64,000 bases of DNA from assembly GCF_000337455.1 (NCBI RefSeq), contig NZ_AOIU01000033.1, positions 19,262-83,261 on the forward strand, in the 5' to 3' direction. Position numbers and translations under genes: made by a program. This DNA comes from Halosimplex carlsbadense 2-9-1. GTDB taxonomy: Archaea > Halobacteriota > Halobacteria > Halobacteriales > Haloarculaceae. The notes below the pieces were generated by a model. The model saw only the letters and a program-made list of their open reading frames with translations. It was not told the origin of the DNA and did no database searches. Below, piece after piece: positions 8,707-17,015 of this stretch. Positions within the stretch are counted from its first letter, which is position 1, and the number at the start of each line of letters is the position of its first letter.

Positions 8707-9143
8707 TGTCCGACGAGTGGCCCGTCGAGATCGACGGCGACGAGTTCCACCCGATCCCCGAGAGCTGGATCGAATACGGCTCCGATCAGGATCGCGGTTC
8801 GCCCCGGATATACGCGGTCTCCGTCGCTTCCGGCCCGCGGAACATGATATTGCTTCGGTACGCGAGTCCGGACGGCCGCGCCGTCAAAGTCTCGACTAAC
8901 GGCGCCGACAACCCTTCCGGCGACGGGATCGTACCCGCTTCACTCGCGAAATACGAAAACTGGCCGCGGTCGATGGTCCCCAACCGAGGTGTAGAACCGA
9001 CGGGACTCCTTCGGAAAGCCGAGAGCGAGCACTTCCGGGAACTGTGGGCCGACCGCATCGAACACGACAGCGCCGAAGCCGACCCGCAGCTCGTCGCCGA
9101 CGGTGGAGGAGGCGAGCGGTCGAATGGAGGTGAGTCGGCGTGA
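8706..9143 (+). CDS. Hypothetical element protein
   Basis: A 145-residue acidic protein of unknown function. The middle (residues 25-60) is hydrophobic-polar alternating beta-like sequence (IYAVSVASGPRNMILLRYASPDGRAVKV); the C-terminus is a low-complexity Gly/Ser tail (VADGGGGERSNGG). No membrane segment or catalytic motif is evident. Starts at ATG overlapping the previous stop (TGATG) and overlaps the next GTG by four bases, so translation is coupled within the early operon. Confidence 0.65.
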   Translation: MSDEWPVEIDGDEFHPIPESWIEYGSDQDRGSPRIYAVSVASGPRNMILLRYASPDGRAVKVSTNGADNPSGDGIVPASLAKYENWPRSMVPNRGVEPTGLLRKAESEHFRELWADRIEHDSAEADPQLVADGGGGERSNGGESA

Positions 9144-9649
9144 GCAGTACCCTGGAGTCCTCCAAGAAGCGCGGTGACTCCGTTGAGAGCGCCGTGATCA
9201 ACGCCGATCCGGGCCTGGAGTTCGTCGGTGACTCCGTCGCGACGTGGCACGACGCACGGACCGTCGAGTGCCTCGATCCCTCCTACGAGCGCCCGTTCTA
9301 CGGGATCCCGCTCATCGAGCCTGATACTGAAGTCGAGATCAAAGGCGCGTGCGTCGTTCGCTCGGCCGGCGCCAGTCGGCAGCGGTCCGGCCAGTGGTAC
9401 ATCAAGCGCAAGGCGCACGACCAGCTCGTCGACGCCGGCGGCGTCTACCTGCTGACCGTCTACGCCCCGCGCCCGGAGACCCCGATCCTCCGGTCGGTGA
9501 TCATCCCGGCGTCGCTGCTGGACGAGCATCTCGGCGGCCGGTGGTACGACGTGGACGCCGACCGCTCGGAGACCGAGGTCGCCCAGCTGACGTGGACCGT
9601 GCTGATCGACCGTGAACGCGTCCCCAGCTCGGCGGAGGTGAGCGGCTGA
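9140..9649 (+). CDS. Hypothetical element protein
   Basis: A 169-residue soluble protein with a GTG start overlapping the previous stop (GTGA). It is mixed alpha/beta with a segment VYLLTVYAPRPETPILRSVIIPASLLDEHL that looks like the core of a nuclease-like or nucleic-acid-binding fold, but I see no firm D/E-x-K signature, so this is not assigned. It is coupled to the next gene by TGATG. Position suggests an early role such as replication, restriction evasion or host takeover. Confidence 0.65.
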   Translation: MSSTLESSKKRGDSVESAVINADPGLEFVGDSVATWHDARTVECLDPSYERPFYGIPLIEPDTEVEIKGACVVRSAGASRQRSGQWYIKRKAHDQLVDAGGVYLLTVYAPRPETPILRSVIIPASLLDEHLGGRWYDVDADRSETEVAQLTWTVLIDRERVPSSAEVSG

Positions 9650-10095
9650 TGCCGTCGACGAACCAGGCCGGCGGTCGCGACCTCCCCGAGTTGCCCGGGA
9701 TCGAGAAGGACATCGGGCACAACCCCGCGCGCTTCCTCGACTGGGACCTCGTCGGCCATGCCGACCGGAAGGGTCTGCTGAAATCTCGCATCCGAGGTAT
9801 CGACAAGATAGCCGTCTGCCGAGCGTACTGGGCTGCCGAGCACCACCCTGAGGTTGGTCCGACCGACGGACCCCGTGAGGGCGTTCTCCGACTCCTCGAC
9901 CAGCGCGAGGAGTTCCTTCGAGAGCGCGGCGAGCGGCCCGAGCGGCTGATGTTCGGTCCGCGGCGGCCGCCGGAGTACTACGCGACCGAGTCCGACGACG
10001 ATGGCGACGAACGGCCGCGTACCGCTGCGGCGAAGCTTTCGCGGATGCGTTCCGAGCGCGTCGCGACCGACGGGGGTGAGGTCGATGGCGAGTGA
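9649..10095 (+). CDS. Hypothetical element protein, HTH-like segment possible
   Basis: A 148-residue charged protein. Residues 35-70 (LVGHADRKGLLKSRIRGIDKIAVCRAYWAAEH) are helical and could be a DNA-binding or scaffold helix bundle; the C-terminal third is Arg/Glu rich and ends in the VATDGG motif that recurs across this element. No enzyme motif is seen. It starts on ATG overlapping the previous stop and overlaps the next gene by 11 bases. Confidence 0.6.
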   Translation: MPSTNQAGGRDLPELPGIEKDIGHNPARFLDWDLVGHADRKGLLKSRIRGIDKIAVCRAYWAAEHHPEVGPTDGPREGVLRLLDQREEFLRERGERPERLMFGPRRPPEYYATESDDDGDERPRTAAAKLSRMRSERVATDGGEVDGE

Positions 10096-10585
10096 TCCGA
10101 CCCCGGTTCAGGTGCGCGATGTCTCTGAGCGGTGGCCCGACGCCGACACCGCGGTCGAGATCGGCGGGCCGGTAGTTGCGACCGACGGTGGTGAGTCCAG
10201 GAGCGACACTGAGCGAGTCGCCGGAGAACTGGAGCGGTTCGCTATCGACTCCGCGCTCCGTGACGCGTGGGTCTCAGAGTTCTGGGCTCCTGCCGATCCC
10301 GACTTCGGTTTCGTCGACTACTTCGAAGCGGCGGCAGCCCGCAACCTCGGCCTGCTTGGTGGACTCGAGGAGCTCGCCGAAGACATCGACCGTCGCGGGA
10401 TCGTGCCCCAGTCCGACAACGAACAGGCGCGACTCGTCACGGACGGCGGAACGGAGTGCGCGCTCCACCCTGCCGACGAGTCGCCGGATCTCCGATACTG
10501 CCACCGCTGCGTTGGGGACACACTCCACAGCTGGCAGGGCGATCACTGGTCCTGCGACTCCTGTGGCCGGAGGTGGTCGGCGTGA
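10085..10585 (+). CDS. Zinc-ribbon element protein
   Basis: A 166-residue protein. The N-terminal two thirds is helical and acidic (ERVAGELERFAIDSALRDAWVSEFW). The C-terminus holds two zinc-type Cys pairs, CHRC and CDSCGRRW, within a ribbon spaced about 20 residues (140-166). The VATDGG and LVTDGG motifs occur as linkers. It may be a nucleic-acid-binding adaptor. I chose the ATG at 10085, which overlaps the previous gene by 11 bases. The next gene begins on GTG inside its stop (GTGA). Confidence 0.65.
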   Translation: MASDPTPVQVRDVSERWPDADTAVEIGGPVVATDGGESRSDTERVAGELERFAIDSALRDAWVSEFWAPADPDFGFVDYFEAAAARNLGLLGGLEELAEDIDRRGIVPQSDNEQARLVTDGGTECALHPADESPDLRYCHRCVGDTLHSWQGDHWSCDSCGRRWSA

Positions 10586-11343
10586 GCGAGACTGAGCGAG
10601 AGGTGATCCAGGCCGACGCCTTCGAGGCGCTCGGCGAGCTGCCCGACGACTTCGCCCACGCGGCCGTGGTCGACTACCCGTGGGAGTTCGATTACGAGAA
10701 TGGCACCAACCGGATGGGCTACGACCGCCAGAAACACGGAGACGAAGGCGAGAACCCGATGTTCGAGATGGCGGAGGACGAAGCTCTCCCCATCCTCCTC
10801 GGGGAGTTAGAGCGCGTGCTTGTCGACGGCGCTTGGCTGTTCTGCCTCGCCGACGACCGCTTTCAGGACGTGGTTCGCACCTCTCTCCAAGACGCCGAGC
10901 AACTCGTCTTCCGCCGTAACTGGGCGTGGACGCCCGGACGGATGGGGATGGGCTACTACGGCCGCGTCAGCCACTACCCGATCCCCGTCGCGACGAACGG
11001 CGAGACGGAGCGGTACGTGCAGGATCGCGGCACGCTCGTCAACGTCGACGGCCGTGCAGAGTCCGAGTATTCGACCGCAAAGCCCCTTGCGCTCTATCGG
11101 AAACTGTTGGCCTCTCCCGTCCTCGACGACGGCGAGCGGATACTGGAGCCGTTCTGTGGGTCCGCACCTGGTGCGGCGGTCGCGTCGGAGCGGGACCTGT
11201 CCTACTGGGGCTGTGACGTTGACGCCGAAGCGGTGGAGCTGGCACGCGGCCACCTCCGTCAGTCGCGTTTAGTTCCCGACGGAGGGGCGTGCAACCAGCG
11301 ATGTGTAGACACGGAAACTGAGCGATCGGAGGGGTCGCAGTGA
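10582..11343 (+). CDS. DNA methyltransferase, beta-class-like motif order
   Basis: A 253-residue DNA adenine- or cytosine-N4 methyltransferase. The catalytic motif is DYPW at residues 31-34, a variant of DPPY/DPPW with Tyr replacing the first Pro. The SAM-binding motif I, EPFCGSAPGA, comes later at 189-198, followed by DVDAEAVELA. Catalytic-before-SAM order is that of beta-class enzymes (and MT-A70-like proteins). It has no restriction partner nearby, so it is probably a solitary modification enzyme protecting or marking element DNA. GTG start overlaps the previous stop. Confidence 0.82.
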   Translation: MSETEREVIQADAFEALGELPDDFAHAAVVDYPWEFDYENGTNRMGYDRQKHGDEGENPMFEMAEDEALPILLGELERVLVDGAWLFCLADDRFQDVVRTSLQDAEQLVFRRNWAWTPGRMGMGYYGRVSHYPIPVATNGETERYVQDRGTLVNVDGRAESEYSTAKPLALYRKLLASPVLDDGERILEPFCGSAPGAAVASERDLSYWGCDVDAEAVELARGHLRQSRLVPDGGACNQRCVDTETERSEGSQ

Positions 11344-11918
11344 GTGACGCCGACGCCGGAGACGGCACCTCCGAGTACCAGCAGGTCCACTGGTCGAGCG
11401 AGTCCGACGAGTGGGCGACCCCGCCGTCGCTCCTGCGACCGCTCGACGACGCCGTCGACGGCTTCGACCTTGACCCATGCTCCGGCGCCGAGGAGCGGTC
11501 GATCGCCGCCGAGACCTACACCGAGGCTGACGACGGTCTCGCTCAGCGGTGGCACGGCGTCGTCTGGTGCAACCCGCCGTACTCGGATGTGGCCGACTGG
11601 ATCGAGAAGGCGCGCTTCGAGGGCGCCCGCGACGCCGTCGAGCTGGTGATCGTGCTCGTCCCGGCTCGCACGTCGACCCAGTGGTTCCACAAGTTCGCCA
11701 GCCATGCCGCGGCGGTGTGCTTTATCGAGGGCCGTCTGTCGTTCGGTGACGCGGACAACTCCGCACCGTTCCCCTCGATGCTTCTCGCGTTCGGCGAGCC
11801 CACTGACGCGGTTATCGACGCCTTCGACGACCGTGGTGCCGTCTTTGTCGACGGCGAGCGCTACGCGCCGACCCGACAGGCCACGCTCGGCGACGCCGCC
11901 GATGAGGATCGGAGGTGA
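11340..11918 (+). CDS. Phage-type N6-adenine DNA methyltransferase (Dam family)
   Basis: A 192-residue protein of the phage Dam family (DNA N-6-adenine-methyltransferase). Diagnostic segments are DEWATPPSLLRPL (23-35), FDLDPCS (42-48), the catalytic CNPPYSD (77-83), and VLVPARTSTQWFHKF. Members methylate adenine in viral and plasmid DNA. It sits immediately after another methyltransferase, overlapping by four bases (GTGA), so two modification enzymes are made together. No cognate nuclease is seen. Confidence 0.88.
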   Translation: MSDADAGDGTSEYQQVHWSSESDEWATPPSLLRPLDDAVDGFDLDPCSGAEERSIAAETYTEADDGLAQRWHGVVWCNPPYSDVADWIEKARFEGARDAVELVIVLVPARTSTQWFHKFASHAAAVCFIEGRLSFGDADNSAPFPSMLLAFGEPTDAVIDAFDDRGAVFVDGERYAPTRQATLGDAADEDRR

Positions 11919-13558
11919 CGGCGGTGTCCCAAGTCACCCGAGCCACGCACGAATCCGAGATGTGGCTCTACTACGCGCCTGTCGGCGATGACAGCGAGGC
12001 GTACGTCGACTACGACGGACTCGACCCCTACTGGGCGCTGGCGGATCTGCTGATCAACGAGTTCGACGGCTACCACGAACTCTCCGACGTGGAGATCAAC
12101 GGCGAGCGCTGGGATATCCGGATGAACTACAGCAAGAGTGGCTTCCAGCCGCGCCCGGAGGACGAGATCGCCAGCGATCGCCTCTACGAGTTCGATATCA
12201 ACGCCCGCGGTCGCGGCGAGCGCAAGTGCGACTACAACATCTCGCCGCGGTTCCCCGACATGCGGAAGTCGGACGGTGAGCGTACGACGACCGCGTTCGA
12301 CCACACCGAGCCCGACGAGGGCGTAAGCGTCCACTGCCAGCCGTCGAACCTGGAGCCCGACGAGGTCGCCGACCTCCTGCCGCGGTTAGTCTTCGAGCTG
12401 GCCAACGCCGCCGACCTGGGTCTCTATCACGGCTACTTCGCCGAGCCGTTCGACGGGCGGATCACCGCCCTCGAGCGGTACGTTCGACTCACCCGGTCGA
12501 TGAACGAGAAGCTCATCGGCACTGGCGGGATCTTCGACCGGCTGGCGATGCTGCTGTCGGACGCCGATGGGACGAAAGGCGTCTACAAGTTCGACAACGA
12601 GCGTGAACGCGGGTATCACCACGTGGTGCGCCACGGTTCGACCAGCGCCGGCGAGATGGTCTCGGGCCACCGGCTGGGTGGCCAGATCAAGAGCTACCTG
12701 CCGGAACACCCCGAGAAGTTCGAACCGGAAGATCCGCTGTTTCATCCGAAGCTCGGTGTCAAGTTCGTCCAGGGGCGGACCGCTGCTGGGTCGGTGCCCT
12801 GGAGCGAGCGCGACGAAGTCGTCCGCGAGCTCGACGAGCGGCTCGTCTCGTTGCTCTCCTGGGCGGAGATCCCGACGGAGGCCGGCGGGACCACCTACGT
12901 CGCGGATGATCACTTCGGCGCCGGCGCCGCTGCGGAGTCCGTGCCGATCCACTCGGACCCGACGCCCCGGCTCGAAGCGAATCAGGAGCACCTGATCGTG
13001 ACGACGCTGCGGGACATGACCAGCGCCGACGAGGCGATCGTCGAGAACCTCGCGACCGACGGCGGCCAGCCGGCACGCAAGGTCGCCGATGCGGCGGGTG
13101 TCGGACTCTCGACGGTGTACCGGTGTCTCCAGCGACTCGAGGGCGTCGTCACGTCGGACAACGGCCACGTCCGGTTCGTCTCGGAGAAGCTCCGTCAGGA
13201 GATCCGCGCGATCGTGGAGTCCGCCGAGACGAAGATCGAGAGCGCTGCGGACCGCGCCGCCCAGCTGGTCGACATGGACGTGCGCCAGTCGGCCTCGAGC
13301 GCGTTCGACCGGTGGCTCGCGAAGTACGGCGCCGAGTTCGACGCCCCGAGTAGCGAGGGCGAGCGCCCGACGGTCCGGATCGACACGGTGCTCTCGAAGC
13401 ACAAGGCCTCCACGAACCCGCGCGTCGACGACGTGCTCGACAAGATGCTCGACGCTTGGACGAACGACGGCCGCGACCCGCGGGACCTCAAGCGGGCGAT
13501 CGTCGAGGTCTCCGTCGACGGGACCTCGATGCGTCGGCCGGTCGCGACGCTGCACTGA
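11915..13558 (+). CDS. DUF7845-like protein with winged-helix segment
   Basis: A 547-residue protein, last of the early operon (GTG overlapping the previous stop). The N-terminal half resembles the haloarchaeal DUF7845 family found on plasmids and proviruses (segments LINEFDG, MNYSKSGFQPR, FDHTEPDEGVSV, SNLEPDEVADLLPR). Residues about 380-425 contain a winged-helix motif (ARKVADAAGVGLSTVYRCLQRL). The C-terminal region is helical. No polymerase, helicase or rolling-circle motif is visible. A replication or DNA-binding role is plausible from context only. Confidence 0.7.
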   Translation: MTAVSQVTRATHESEMWLYYAPVGDDSEAYVDYDGLDPYWALADLLINEFDGYHELSDVEINGERWDIRMNYSKSGFQPRPEDEIASDRLYEFDINARGRGERKCDYNISPRFPDMRKSDGERTTTAFDHTEPDEGVSVHCQPSNLEPDEVADLLPRLVFELANAADLGLYHGYFAEPFDGRITALERYVRLTRSMNEKLIGTGGIFDRLAMLLSDADGTKGVYKFDNERERGYHHVVRHGSTSAGEMVSGHRLGGQIKSYLPEHPEKFEPEDPLFHPKLGVKFVQGRTAAGSVPWSERDEVVRELDERLVSLLSWAEIPTEAGGTTYVADDHFGAGAAAESVPIHSDPTPRLEANQEHLIVTTLRDMTSADEAIVENLATDGGQPARKVADAAGVGLSTVYRCLQRLEGVVTSDNGHVRFVSEKLRQEIRAIVESAETKIESAADRAAQLVDMDVRQSASSAFDRWLAKYGAEFDAPSSEGERPTVRIDTVLSKHKASTNPRVDDVLDKMLDAWTNDGRDPRDLKRAIVEVSVDGTSMRRPVATLH

Positions 13559-14136
13559 CGCCCGACGGCAGAGAGGCATCACTGTCGGTCGTCGCTTCTT
13601 TTTATAAGGTATAGTCCGAATCTACCCCGAACCCCCTTTTCGAGTGGAACCCAGATGTTGGCCGATCGGCGCCGAACCGGTGGTTCGCCGGTTGGGGTGT
13701 GCCCACCGCACGGGCAAACCCCCTTAGGAGGTGTGCCTAAGGCCACGCGCCTGCGGCGCGCAAAAATACACCCCCGCCTCTCCGCCAGACTCCACCCGAA
13801 GCACGTGAAACAGAGGTCGAACAAGAATTCATAGTAACATTCATCTAACCGGATAGTATACGTAGGGACGCACCGGCGACTGCCGACGGGCTCCAGACAG
13901 GGTGGCGTCCTGTAACTGACACAGAACCTGTCACTCTCCGCTTGGGTGCAAAGATGTTCACCGCATCTCCCGGGCCTTGCCCGGTTTTCCGAGGTATAAA
14001 CTTTCTCGCGCCCACTCAATAGCGTCTTGACCTGTTTGTCGGAAAGTGTAATCACCCGATAAGTGGCCTTGAATGGTCGGTTTCGGGAAACAGCGAGTAC
14101 CCTTTAAGATGATATCCAGATACGTGCCAGTCGGAC
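13559..14136. other. Non-coding region with three stem-loops before the pilins
   Basis: No convincing gene in 578 bases. It holds three neighbouring inverted repeats: TGCCC/GGGCA (about 13699-13715), CCTTAGG/CCTAAGG (13722-13728 and 13736-13742) and CGCGCC-TGC-GGCGCG (13746-13760) followed by an A-run. A minus-strand reading frame of 158 codons covers it but is Cys/Arg rich and has no supporting context. Confidence 0.5.
14102..14110 (+). promoter_or_regulatory. TATA-like box for the pilin operon
   Basis: CTTTAAGAT sits about 30 bases before the first pilin ATG (14137), matching haloarchaeal TATA spacing. Confidence 0.4.
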
Positions 14137-14685
14137 ATGGATCTAAAGCAGCTACTAAACGACGACGACGCGGTGTCGCCGGTTATCGGCGTCATCCTGA
14201 TGGTCGCGATCACGGTCATCCTCGCGGCCGTCATCGCGTCGTTCGTCCTCGGGCTGGGCAACCAGGCACAGCAGGGTGCGCCGACGGCGACGATCGGCTT
14301 CGACTACGAGCAAACGGACGCGGACGCAGGCGGGAACTCATACGGATACCTCACTGTCTCCCACGACGGTGGAGACACAATCTCCAACGAGGAATTATAC
14401 ATTCGTGGGTCGGGATTCCATAACGACTGGGATAATTCTGATGACACGTCGCTCCCAGCAAACAGTGGAAGCTACACTCCCACCGAGGACACGACGGGTG
14501 ACGCATATCTCGGTAGTGCTGGCTCCTGGCCAGCAGTAGCGGGATCCGGTGATGACAGCGCCATCGTCTCGGGTGACCGTGTCTACGTCGGTGTCCAGAG
14601 CAACTATGATATCAGCGTCGTCTGGCAGGCTCAGGAGGGCGACTCCTCCTCGACGCTGAACGAACAGGAAGGCCCGGACGCCTAA
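14137..14685 (+). CDS. Type IV pilin-like protein, copy 1
   Basis: A 182-residue archaeal type IV pilin. The N-terminus [19 protein letters not shown] carries the class III signal (prepilin peptidase cleavage expected after the Ala of DDDA) and the hydrophobic assembly helix [20 protein letters not shown]. Residues 1-60 and the last 25 ([20 protein letters not shown] region) are shared with three following paralogues; the middle (60-155) is Ser/Gly/Asp rich and variable, with lower GC. Pilins polymerise into surface filaments for adhesion. It begins a four-gene array spaced by 5-6 bases. Confidence 0.88.
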   Translation: MDLKQLLNDDDAVSPVIGVILMVAITVILAAVIASFVLGLGNQAQQGAPTATIGFDYEQTDADAGGNSYGYLTVSHDGGDTISNEELYIRGSGFHNDWDNSDDTSLPANSGSYTPTEDTTGDAYLGSAGSWPAVAGSGDDSAIVSGDRVYVGVQSNYDISVVWQAQEGDSSSTLNEQEGPDA

Positions 14686-14690
14686 TACAA

Positions 14691-15254
14691 ATGGATCTGA
14701 AAAACATCATCACTGACGACGACGCAGTTTCGCCGGTTATCGGCGTCATTCTGATGGTCGCGATCACGGTCATCCTCGCGGCCGTCATCGCGTCGTTCGT
14801 CCTCGGCCTCGGAAATCAGGCGCAGCAGGGTGCGCCGACGGCGACGATCGGCTTCGACTACACGCAGGTAGACAATAACGACGACCTTAGCCACGGTGTC
14901 TTAGAAATCTCTCACGATGGCGGTGACTCGGTCAACTATGAAGAACTCTACGTTCGTGGAAGTGGGTTCAACGATTCTGACGCCCTAACCGGAGATTCAG
15001 GAAGCAATATCGGCACAGGTGGAACCTACTCCGATCTCGGCGGCTACATTTCGTCTGAGGACGGCAGTACGGTCCACGTGCTGGAAGCCGGTCAGTGGCC
15101 GGGCACTCAGGCAAGTGGCGACGACAGCAAGGTCGTCTCAGGCGACCGCGCGAACGCCTACGTGAGTTCGGACTACGATATCAGCCTCGTCTGGCAGGCT
15201 CAGGAGGGCGACTCCTCCTCGACGCTGAACGAGCAGGAAGGTCCTGACGCCTAA
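14691..15254 (+). CDS. Type IV pilin-like protein, copy 2
   Basis: A 187-residue paralogue of the preceding pilin. The cleavage region ([11 protein letters not shown]) and hydrophobic helix are identical in sequence; only the first residues (MDLKNIITD) differ. The constant C-terminus is again present. The variable part (about 58-160) includes SHDGGDSVNYEELYVRGSGF, a short motif shared by all copies, embedded in unrelated Ser/Gly-rich sequence. Six bases separate it from copy 1, so they are one transcript. The near-identical 5' DNA suggests recent duplication or gene conversion. Confidence 0.87.
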   Translation: MDLKNIITDDDAVSPVIGVILMVAITVILAAVIASFVLGLGNQAQQGAPTATIGFDYTQVDNNDDLSHGVLEISHDGGDSVNYEELYVRGSGFNDSDALTGDSGSNIGTGGTYSDLGGYISSEDGSTVHVLEAGQWPGTQASGDDSKVVSGDRANAYVSSDYDISLVWQAQEGDSSSTLNEQEGPDA

Positions 15255-15259
15255 TATCA

Positions 15260-15817
15260 ATGAATCTGAAAAACATCTTTACTGACGACGACGCGGTGTC
15301 GCCGGTTATCGGCGTCATCCTGATGGTCGCGATCACGGTGATCCTCGCAGCCGTCATCGCATCGTTCGTCCTCGGACTGGGCAACCAGGCACAGCAGGGC
15401 GCACCGACCGCGACGATCGGCTTCGACTACGAACAGGTCGAGGAACACAGCGACCCCAGTAACAAGAACTGGGGGCTGCTGGAAGTTTCCCACGACGGCG
15501 GAGACTCTGTCAGTTATCAAGAGTTGTACATCCGTGGATCTGGGTTTAATGAATCTGACTCAATCACGGATACCAGTGAAGTTGATGGGGGCGACGAGAT
15601 TCAGAAATTCGTTTCGGACGAAACTGGAGAAGACCTTCATGTAGTGAATGCTGGCAATTGGCCAGACTCTCAGGCAAGCGGGGACGATAGTAATGTCGTC
15701 TCTGGCGACTTCGCGAATGTATATGTGAGTTCGGACTACGACATCAGCGTCGTTTACCAGTCACAGGAAGGGGACACCTCCTCGACGCTCAACGAGCAGG
15801 AAGGCCCCGACGCCTAA
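15260..15817 (+). CDS. Type IV pilin-like protein, copy 3
   Basis: A 185-residue paralogue. It starts [19 protein letters not shown], the start shared exactly with copy 4, so copies 3 and 4 look like the most recent pair at the 5' end. The constant C-terminal block reads [20 protein letters not shown], slightly diverged. The variable middle has TSEVDGGDEIQKFVSDETGEDLHVVNAG, related in layout to copy 2 (DLHVVNAGNWPDSQASGDDS against VHVLEAGQWPGTQASGDDS). It likely contributes an alternative filament subunit. Confidence 0.87.
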   Translation: MNLKNIFTDDDAVSPVIGVILMVAITVILAAVIASFVLGLGNQAQQGAPTATIGFDYEQVEEHSDPSNKNWGLLEVSHDGGDSVSYQELYIRGSGFNESDSITDTSEVDGGDEIQKFVSDETGEDLHVVNAGNWPDSQASGDDSNVVSGDFANVYVSSDYDISVVYQSQEGDTSSTLNEQEGPDA

Positions 15818-15823
15818 TCAACA

Positions 15824-16408
15824 ATGAATCTGAAAAACATCTTTACTGACGACGACGCAGTGTCGCCGGTTATCGGCGTCATCTTGATGGTCGCGATCAC
15901 GGTGATCCTCGCAGCCGTCATCGCATCGTTCGTCCTCGGGCTGGGGAACCAGACACAGCAAGGCGCACCGACGGCGACGATCGGTATGGACTACGAGGAG
16001 ACGGACGGAGATATCACAGGGAGCAGTTACGATGGTCCGGCCGCCGGATTCGTGACTATCTCTCACGACGGTGGTGACACAATCTCCAACAACGAGCTCT
16101 ATCTCCGTGGTAGCGGATACATCTCAAACGGTGACTGGGACGACCCATCGAGTAATGATCCGGCGGTCGATACCCCTATCGTACATGAAGGCTACGATGA
16201 CCCGGCTGCCGCCTCAAGTACGAACTACGTGGACGGCTCCACCGGATCGTGGCCGGCCGCAGCTGGCTCCGGTGACGATAGCGCTGTCGTCTCTGGTGAC
16301 TTCGTGTACGCAGGCGTCGAAAGCGACTACGAGATCAGCGTCGTCTGGCAGTCTCAGGAGGGCGACTCCTCGTCGACGCTGAACGAGCAGGAAGGCCCCG
16401 ACGCCTAA
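15824..16408 (+). CDS. Type IV pilin-like protein, copy 4
   Basis: A 194-residue paralogue, last of the array. Its variable middle resembles copy 1 ([29 protein letters not shown] compared with [15 protein letters not shown]), whereas its first 19 residues match copy 3. That mosaic pattern points to recombination between copies. The stop overlaps tail-to-tail with the minus-strand membrane operon (TAA at 16406-16408 against TAG at 16405-16407), leaving no room for a separate terminator. Confidence 0.87.
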   Translation: MNLKNIFTDDDAVSPVIGVILMVAITVILAAVIASFVLGLGNQTQQGAPTATIGMDYEETDGDITGSSYDGPAAGFVTISHDGGDTISNNELYLRGSGYISNGDWDDPSSNDPAVDTPIVHEGYDDPAAASSTNYVDGSTGSWPAAAGSGDDSAVVSGDFVYAGVESDYEISVVWQSQEGDSSSTLNEQEGPDA

Positions 16409-16800
16409 TTCGCGTCGTTCTTTTCCCTTTTATCGACCGACCGCGTAGCTGCATCTCGGTCGACGGCGTCCTCAAGCGCGGTCGGGTGCAGATCCACGTC
16501 GTGCGTGTTCTGGTGCGTCCCGCAGAGGTCCGCGCCCGCATCCCGGGAGTTCGCACACCTGCGGCCGTCCGTCCGGTTCCGCGCCCGGCAGCGGCCGCCT
16601 GTGAGTTCGAACGCGTCCGTCCGTCGCGCGAGTAGTACTGCGGCCGCGACAGGCGCACCGACGAGCACGACCGCCAGCGCGTCCTTCGCCCATACGGGGA
16701 CGAACGTATGACGTGCGACCCAGCCGCTCGCGTAGACGGCCGCGGCCATGGTCCACGGCGTCGCGACCGACTCGCCGATCTCGTCGACGCCGGCGGTCAT
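16405..16800 (-). CDS. Membrane protein with C-terminal Cys/His zinc-like motif
   Basis: A 131-residue protein, last gene of the minus-strand operon. Two hydrophobic segments (about 15-32 and 38-58) precede a C-terminal domain with [18 protein letters not shown] and DLCGTHQ, the C-x-A-x(n)-C-x(n)-C-x2-H pattern of DUF5763-like short zinc motifs. I take the Met at 16800 because it overlaps the upstream stop (ATGA). Function unknown; probably a membrane-attached accessory part of the particle or of host takeover. Confidence 0.65.
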   Translation of the reverse strand: MTAGVDEIGESVATPWTMAAAVYASGWVARHTFVPVWAKDALAVVLVGAPVAAAVLLARRTDAFELTGGRCRARNRTDGRRCANSRDAGADLCGTHQNTHDVDLHPTALEDAVDRDAATRSVDKREKNDAN

Positions 16801-17015
16801 GGCAGCGGTATCACCCCTGCGACCACCAGCGCCAGGAGTGCCACCAAGCCGACGACGACTTTCGTCGGGACGCGCTCGACGAGCGCCGCCTCGAGCTTGA
16901 CCACTCGCGACCAGATGACCCACGCCAGCAGCGCGCCGACGAACCACACTAGCGCCTCGGCGAGCCCGCCGAACACGCCCTCGAGGCTGACCGGGTCCGG
17001 CAGCGCCGGGATCAT
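16797..17015 (-). CDS. Small two-segment membrane protein
   Basis: A 72-residue protein with two hydrophobic stretches (about 18-36 and 50-70) separated by a charged helix (RVVKLEAALVERVPTK). No recognised family. It overlaps its upstream and downstream neighbours by four bases each, so it is translated in step with the surface protein gene. The layout is similar to small viral membrane proteins or holins, but nothing visible proves either. Confidence 0.65.
   Translation of the reverse strand: MIPALPDPVSLEGVFGGLAEALVWFVGALLAWVIWSRVVKLEAALVERVPTKVVVGLVALLALVVAGVIPLP

Noticed and set aside
13579..14055. 158-codon minus-strand frame in the gap before the pilins
   Set aside because: Cys- and Arg-rich, unlike the acidic composition of its neighbours, and it spans three inverted repeats; no context support.
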